From RGIG6353 sp045653035 (GTDB lineage Bacteria; Bacillota; Clostridia; Oscillospirales; SIG627): a stretch of 64,000 nt of DNA. The stretch covers positions 1-64,000 of the forward strand of contig JAZOLO010000021.1 in assembly GCA_045653035.1 (NCBI GenBank), read 5' to 3'. The notes below the pieces were generated by a model. The model did no database searches. It worked only from the letters and a program-made list of their open reading frames with translations, and was not told the origin of the DNA. Below, in pieces: positions 60,017-64,000 of this stretch (positions are counted from its first letter, which is position 1; each line of letters opens with the position of its first letter). The position numbers and the translations under genes are program-made.

Positions 60017-60553
60017 TTATTTAAACGTAAATTCCGAAATGATTTTATTAACCTCGTCTGTGTGAGAGTCAAAGCCGTCGACAGTCGAAGTATAGGTGAG
60101 AACGTGGATATATCCGTAGTAGTAGGTCACTACCTGACGGAATTTATATGGGTCGCCTGCTACTGTAGCAGTAAAGACGTACTGTCTTGCAGGTACTCCG
60201 CCGAGAGTGGTCTTCTCGCCGTCCGTGAGCATTTCAAGGTCGGGGAAGGTAGCCTTCACGTGGTCGAAATAGGTGGTGTCACCCATTGTAAGATATCCGT
60301 CAACGCCTGTAACGTCGGCGGGTGCTGTAAAGGTTGTCACCGATACGTTTGAACGGTCCTTGTCCGAAACGTAAACGCTGACCATACCGTCATTTCGGTC
60401 TATCTGCCAATCCTCGGGGTAATAGAAGTTATAATCAACTGCTTCGCCGTTCAAAACTGCCATTCCCTCGGGAATATCCGTCTCTTTTTTTGAGCATGAT
60501 ACCAAAAGAGTAAAAATTAAAACAAATATAAAAATCAAACCGAGCTTCTTCAA
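60017..60553 (-). CDS. PsbP/DUF1795-like lipoprotein
   Basis: The signal peptide ends in a lipobox LLVS-C20. The remaining 158 residues (YNFYYPEDWQIDRNDGMVSV, FTAPADVTGVDGYL, VPARQYVFTATVAGDPYKFR, ISEFTF at the end) have the pattern of PsbP-like domains. It is the first gene of an operon leading into DUF1385, prmC, recA and recX. Role unknown. Confidence 0.75.
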   Translation of the reverse strand: MKKLGLIFIFVLIFTLLVSCSKKETDIPEGMAVLNGEAVDYNFYYPEDWQIDRNDGMVSVYVSDKDRSNVSVTTFTAPADVTGVDGYLTMGDTTYFDHVKATFPDLEMLTDGEKTTLGGVPARQYVFTATVAGDPYKFRQVVTYYYGYIHVLTYTSTVDGFDSHTDEVNKIISEFTFK

Positions 60554-60603
60554 TTTTTTATCCCTTTCCTAAAAAACACTATACCTATTTTATTCTAGTA
60601 TAC

Positions 60604-60631
60604 ATTATATCACAAAAAGAGAAAAAGGCAA
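60604..60631 (-). promoter_or_regulatory. Promoter of the lipoprotein-DUF1385-prmC-recA operon
   Basis: On the minus strand TTGCCT (60626-60631) and TATAAT (60604-60609) are separated by 16 nt. The -35 overlaps the base of the terminator stem of the previous transcript. Confidence 0.5.
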
Positions 60632-60658
60632 GAGAAAATCTATTTTCTCTTGCCTTTT
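60620..60658. terminator. Terminator between uxuA and the lipoprotein operon
   Basis: AAAAAGGCAAGAGAAAAT pairs with ATTTTCTCTTGCCTTTT around a short loop. It could stop transcription leftward from uxuA, although about 260 bp of repeats lie between. Confidence 0.75.
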
Positions 60659-60765
60659 ATATTACATGAATATTGATTTGTTTAAGTTAACTCGTTTTGA
60701 AACGTAAAGCAAAACCGTTAAATCCGTTGCGGTCTCACCCGTTTATCGAAGCTTCTCCAAAAGCG

Positions 60766-60925
60766 ACGAGATTTTGAGGAATTAGAAATTAGAAATTTTG
60801 GAAAATTTTGCGAAGCAAAATTATAATCAATTGTAATTTTCCTGCAAGGAAAATATCATTAATTTCTCATTTCTCATTTTACATTTCTAATTTACAAAGT
60901 TTTCGGTTTTAACCAAAAATCTCAA
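60766..60925. repeat. Mosaic intergenic repeat overlapping the uxuA stop
   Basis: It begins with AAAAGCGACGAGATTTTGAGG, split here as AAAAGCGACG and AGATTTTGAGG, the left inner end of the 261-bp element. AATTAGAAATTAGAAA with hairpins AATTTTGC-GAA-GCAAAATT and AATTTTCC-TGCA-AGGAAAAT follows. It ends with TTACAAAGTTTTCGGTTTTA and ACCAAAAATCTCAAGCTT. The last motif contains the TGA stop and the final Ala codon of uxuA (minus strand). The gap 60554-60921 holds otherwise only the promoter and terminator described. Confidence 0.65.
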
Positions 60926-61968
60926 GCTTTTGCCTTTTCACAAGCTTCAAAAAGTCCGTTGATATATGCTGCACCGAGAGCTCTGTCGTAGAGTCCGTAG
61001 CCGGGCTTACCTGTCTCGCCCCATATCATTCTGCCGTGGTCGGGACGAACGTAGCCGTCGAAGCCGTTCTTTACGAGTACCTTTGTAATCTCGTACATAT
61101 CAAGGCTTCCGCAAGAAGAAAGATGCGCTCTTTCCTCAAAGCTTCCGTCATCCATTATCATGATATTTCTCATGTGCATGAATGCAATTCTGTCCATCTT
61201 GGAGTACTTATCAACCATCTTAACAACGTCGTTGGACTTAGCACAGCCAAGTGACCCTGTGCAGAGGCAAAGACTGTTTGCAGGAGAGTCAACGATTTTA
61301 AGCATTCTGTCAAGGTTTTCCTCGTTTGTTATAATTCTCGGAATACCGAAGATAGAATATGGCGGGTCATCGGGGTGGATAGCCATTCTGACATCACACT
61401 CCTCGGCAACGGGAATAACCTTCTTTAAAAATCTTTCAAGATTTCTCCAAAGACCTTCTTCTCCAAGCTCGCCGTAAGCTGAGATAAGCTCTCTCACCTC
61501 GCTCTGGGTATAGCTGGAATCCCAGCCGGGAAGGTGTATATCATCGGTCAAGGGATTGAGGTTTTTCATCTGGTCCCAGTACATAACAAGGCTGGTGGAG
61601 CCGTCCTCGGCAAGTCTGTCAAGCTCTGTTCTTGTCCAGTCGAAAACGGGCATGAAGTTATAAGTGATACACTTTACGCCGTACTTTGCACAGCGTCTTA
61701 TATTTTCACAGTAGTTTTCAAGAAGACGGTCAATATCACCTCTTCCCAGCTTTATGTCCTCGTGTACGGGAACAGATTCAACTATATCGAAGATAAGTCC
61801 GTTCTTCTCAACAGTCTCCTTCATTTTCTTAAGGCTTTCTTCGCTCCACACTTCACCGGGAGCAACGTCGTAAATAGCACTGACGATAGACCTCATTCCG
61901 GGAATCTGTCTGATATTCGTGAGAGTGACGGGGTCGCCTTCGCCGTACCAACGAAAAGATAATTTCAT
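60922..61968 (-). CDS. uxuA: Mannonate dehydratase
   Basis: UxuA dehydrates D-mannonate to 2-keto-3-deoxygluconate in glucuronate breakdown. The 348-residue TIM-barrel protein has LSFRWYGEGDPVTL at the start, YNFMPVFDWTRTEL, MAIHPDDPPYSIFGIPRI, LCLCTGSLG and the C-terminal YVRPDHGRMIWGE. It is divergent from a hexuronide-type symporter, with which it shares a symmetric promoter region. Other uxu/kdg genes are not in the window. Confidence 0.95.
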   Translation of the reverse strand: MKLSFRWYGEGDPVTLTNIRQIPGMRSIVSAIYDVAPGEVWSEESLKKMKETVEKNGLIFDIVESVPVHEDIKLGRGDIDRLLENYCENIRRCAKYGVKCITYNFMPVFDWTRTELDRLAEDGSTSLVMYWDQMKNLNPLTDDIHLPGWDSSYTQSEVRELISAYGELGEEGLWRNLERFLKKVIPVAEECDVRMAIHPDDPPYSIFGIPRIITNEENLDRMLKIVDSPANSLCLCTGSLGCAKSNDVVKMVDKYSKMDRIAFMHMRNIMIMDDGSFEERAHLSSCGSLDMYEITKVLVKNGFDGYVRPDHGRMIWGETGKPGYGLYDRALGAAYINGLFEACEKAKA

Positions 61969-62001
61969 ATTTTTTCCTCCTAAAATTTTCTTTCACCAAT
62001 T

Positions 62002-62038
62002 ATTATACGGATTTTTTTGATTTCGTCAACCGTATAAT
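62002..62038. promoter_or_regulatory. Symmetric divergent promoter/operator of uxuA and the symporter
   Basis: Arms ATTATACGG (62002-62010) and CCGTATAAT (62030-62038) form a perfect inverted repeat with a 19-bp centre. Each arm contains a -10 TATAAT, one for each direction. For uxuA the -35 is TTGACG (62024-62029) at 16-nt spacing; no clear -35 is seen for the plus strand. Coordinated control by one dimeric regulator is likely. Confidence 0.6.
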
Positions 62039-62115
62039 TGCCAACATTTCAAAAAAATGTATCACTTTGCTCTTTTCAGGGCAAATTAAGTGAAAACAAA
62101 GAAAGGACACCTTTT

Positions 62116-63492
62116 ATGAAAAACACAAAGCCCTTCGGCATAAAGGATAAGCTGGGCTATCTTTTCGGAGATTTCGGCAACGATTTTACCTTTCTCGTTT
62201 CCTCCACCTTCCTTTTGAAATTCTACACCGACGTTATGCGTCTTGATGCATATATCGTAGGACTTGTTATGATGAGTGCACGTTTTGTTGATGCATTTAC
62301 CGATATTATCATGGGACGTATCTGCGACAGAAGCAAAACTACCCCCGTCGGCAAGTTCAAGCCCTGGATAAGGCGAATGGCGGCACCTGTGGCAATAGCC
62401 TCCTTCCTCATTTATCAAAGCTCCTTTGCCGACAGAAGCGACCTTTTTAAAACTGTATGGCTTTTCGTTACCTATATATTATGGGGCTCTATTTTCTATA
62501 CCTCTATAAATATTCCTTACGGCTCAATGGCTTCTGCCATTTCACCCGAACCCGCACACCGTCAGTCCCTCTCCACCTTCCGAACCATGGGAGGAACTCT
62601 TGCAGGACTCATCGTGGGAGCAGGTGTACCGCTCATTGCCTACGAAAAAATTGACGGCAAAACGGTTATGGTAGGAGAGCGGTTCACTCTTATTGCAGGG
62701 GCTTTCTCGATTTTTGCGGTAATTTGTTATCTTCTCTGCTACCACCTTACTACCGAGAGAGTAAAAACGGAAGCCACGGGAAACAAAACAAGTATCTTCA
62801 GAATGCTCGTTTCCGCCTTCCGCAACAGAGCTCTTATATCCATTATCGTTGCCTCTGTTCTTATGCTTCTCTCACAGCTCACCATGCAGTCAATGGCAAA
62901 CTATATATATCCAAACTATTACGGAGCACCCGAGGCACAAACGGTTTCCACCATAGCTATGGTAATCGGCATGGTCTTTGCCGCCCTTACCGCAAGACCC
63001 CTCTCCGAGCGTTTCGGCAAGGCGGAAATAAGTGTCACGGCAAGTCTTTTTGCTGCGGTAATTTCCTTTATTCTCTTTATAATACGCCCCGAAAACGTAT
63101 GGAGCTTTGTTCTTATAAATCTTGTTTCGTGGTACGGACTTGGTATATTTGCCATGGTGACCTGGGCACTTATTACCGACGTTATCGACTACTCCGAAAT
63201 AACTAGCGGTGTTCGTGAGGACGGCTCGGTGTACGCTCTTTATTCCTTTGCAAGAAAGCTTGGTCAGGCATCTGCCGCAGGAATTGTTGGCTCACTTCTC
63301 TCCTTTATCGGCTACAACGAGGAAAACGCCTTTAACAGAGAAGTCCTTGACGGCGTATTTTCCATTGCAACGGGACTTCCCGCCGTGGGCTTTACACTCC
63401 TTGCCATTGTCCTTGCATTCTGGTATCCCTTAAAGAAAAAAACCGTACTAAAAAACGTGGAAATACTCAAAAACAAACGCCGAGAGGGTTAA
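62116..63492 (+). CDS. GPH family glycoside-pentoside-hexuronide:cation symporter
   Basis: The 458-residue transporter has about 12 membrane segments with family features KLGYLFGDFGNDFTF at the start, MGRICDRSKTTPVGKFKPWI after the second segment, and a C-terminal VREDGSVYALYSFARKLGQA. The start at 62116 follows GAAAGGA. Being divergent from uxuA and sharing its control region, it most likely imports glucuronide or a related hexuronide. Confidence 0.88.
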   Translation: MKNTKPFGIKDKLGYLFGDFGNDFTFLVSSTFLLKFYTDVMRLDAYIVGLVMMSARFVDAFTDIIMGRICDRSKTTPVGKFKPWIRRMAAPVAIASFLIYQSSFADRSDLFKTVWLFVTYILWGSIFYTSINIPYGSMASAISPEPAHRQSLSTFRTMGGTLAGLIVGAGVPLIAYEKIDGKTVMVGERFTLIAGAFSIFAVICYLLCYHLTTERVKTEATGNKTSIFRMLVSAFRNRALISIIVASVLMLLSQLTMQSMANYIYPNYYGAPEAQTVSTIAMVIGMVFAALTARPLSERFGKAEISVTASLFAAVISFILFIIRPENVWSFVLINLVSWYGLGIFAMVTWALITDVIDYSEITSGVREDGSVYALYSFARKLGQASAAGIVGSLLSFIGYNEENAFNREVLDGVFSIATGLPAVGFTLLAIVLAFWYPLKKKTVLKNVEILKNKRREG

Positions 63493-63506
63493 TTCCCTTT
63501 CGGCTT
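63479..63506 (+). terminator. Hairpin overlapping the symporter stop codon
   Basis: GCCGAGAGGG-TTAATT-CCCTTTCGGC includes the last codons and the TAA stop of the symporter gene, followed by a TTATTG run. Confidence 0.65.
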
Positions 63507-63517
63507 ATTGTAGAAAG

Positions 63518-63548
63518 AACCAGACAAGTACTGCTTGTCTGGTTTATT
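63518..63548. terminator. Terminator between the symporter and serS
   Basis: AACCAGACAAG pairs with CTTGTCTGGTT, followed by TATTAT. It is a second barrier between the convergent symporter and serS transcripts. Confidence 0.75.
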
Positions 63549-63608
63549 ATAGTTTTCGTGGAGTTGCAAACGGGAGTGCTTTTATAAAAAGCATTCCCCT
63601 TTTAATAT
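63541..63608 (-). repeat. GCTTTTTATAAAAGC hairpin repeat downstream of serS
   Basis: Read on the minus strand: AAAAGGGGAATGCTTTTTAT, AAAAGCACTCCCGTTTGCAA, then CTCCACGAAAACTATAATA. The layout matches the copies downstream of other genes, here placed after the serS stop. Confidence 0.6.
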
Positions 63609-63614
63609 ATTACT

Positions 63615-64000
63615 TTATCTTATCTCACTCTTACCGCCCATGTAAGGTCTGAGGGCTTCGGGAATAGCGATGCTTCCGTCAGCACGAAGGTTATTTTCAA
63701 GAAAAGCTATAAGCATTCTGGGAGGTGCAACAACAGTGTTGTTAAGAGTGTGAGCAAAGTACTTTTTGCCGTCCTTGCCGTTTACTCTTATCTTAAGTCT
63801 TCTTGCCTGTGCATCACCAAGGTTAGAACAGCTTCCTACCTCGAAGTCCTTCTTCTGTCTGGGGCACCACGCCTCAACGTCAAGGCTTTTCACCTTAAGG
63901 TCTGCAAGGTCGCCTGAGCAGCAGCCGAGTGTTCTTACGGGGATATCTAGTGTGCGGAAGAAGTCAACAGTGTTTTTCCATAGTACGTTGTACCACTTTT
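63615..64000 (-). CDS. serS: Serine-tRNA ligase, C-terminal part (cut by the window edge)
   Basis: The visible 128 residues contain LGCCSGDLADLKVKSLDVEA and WCPRQKKDFEVGSCSNLGD, then QARRLKIR, TLNNTVVAPPRMLIAFLENN and the C-terminal IPEALRPYMGG, which are class II motif 3 and the end of SerRS. The 5' part lies beyond 64000. Confidence 0.95.
   Translation of the reverse strand, partial: KWYNVLWKNTVDFFRTLDIPVRTLGCCSGDLADLKVKSLDVEAWCPRQKKDFEVGSCSNLGDAQARRLKIRVNGKDGKKYFAHTLNNTVVAPPRMLIAFLENNLRADGSIAIPEALRPYMGGKSEIR

Overview
The window looks like chromosome from an anaerobic Bacillota, most likely an uncultured gut-type member of the Clostridia. The evidence is indirect but consistent: strong AGGAGG ribosome binding sites and TTGACA/TATAAT promoters, a RemA-gmk-rpoZ cluster, ribonuclease M5, two ZTP (pfl-type) riboswitches, the large single-chain PurL, meso-diaminopimelate dehydrogenase, and a pyruvate formate-lyase system. 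TGA is used as a normal stop.

Layout. 1-2450: two tandem promoters fire leftward out of the window, followed by an AT-rich solitary hsdS gene set in repeats. 2444-9876: pgk-tpiA, rsmI, two lipoproteins, trmN6 and smpB. 10110-15724: an amino-sugar cluster (nagA, NagB-like deaminase, FGGY kinase, transporter) containing two decayed genes. 15913-24297: housekeeping genes on the minus strand (rpoZ, gmk, remA, yicC, rnmV, holA, HIT protein, alaS, anti-sigma and sigma factor). 24406-30970: plus-strand dusB, cysteine desulfurase, thiI, pth and an MBOAT/DHHW acyl-transfer pair. 31021-34289: ZTP riboswitch, pflB, pflA. 34327-46851: ZTP riboswitch and a nearly complete purine operon, purE-C-F-M-N, a PurO-like IMP cyclohydrolase, a stand-alone AICAR transformylase, purD, purL. 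47107-50378: rplS, tRNA-Leu(UAG) and a PvuII-like restriction-modification island. 50381-60553: lysA, a PAP2-diaminopimelate dehydrogenase fusion, an M16 peptidase, pgsA, rimO, recX, recA, prmC, a DUF1385 protein and a lipoprotein. 60922-63492: divergent uxuA and a hexuronide-type symporter. The right edge holds the 3' part of serS.

Functional links. The two ZTP riboswitches join one-carbon supply (formate from PflB) to purine synthesis: both sense the AICAR-derived alarmone that builds up when 10-formyl-tetrahydrofolate runs short. The purine operon departs from the textbook form: PurF lacks the catalytic Cys at position 2, and the two PurH activities are separate proteins.

The main unexplained signal is a set of intergenic repeats. 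There are hairpin-bearing elements of about 60-100 bp, a 261-269 bp element bounded by 16-bp direct repeats, and a ~100-nt element with an AT-rich outer stem and compensatory changes in its inner stem. Several copies end exactly on stop codons (hsdS, tpiA, smpB, alaS, uxuA). A third kind of structure, a run of six short hairpins separated by TTTCA-like spacers, lies at the right edge of the PvuII-like island. That island is also bracketed by 21-bp inverted repeats with one mismatch. All assignments come from reading the sequence and from memory of protein families; no searches were run.
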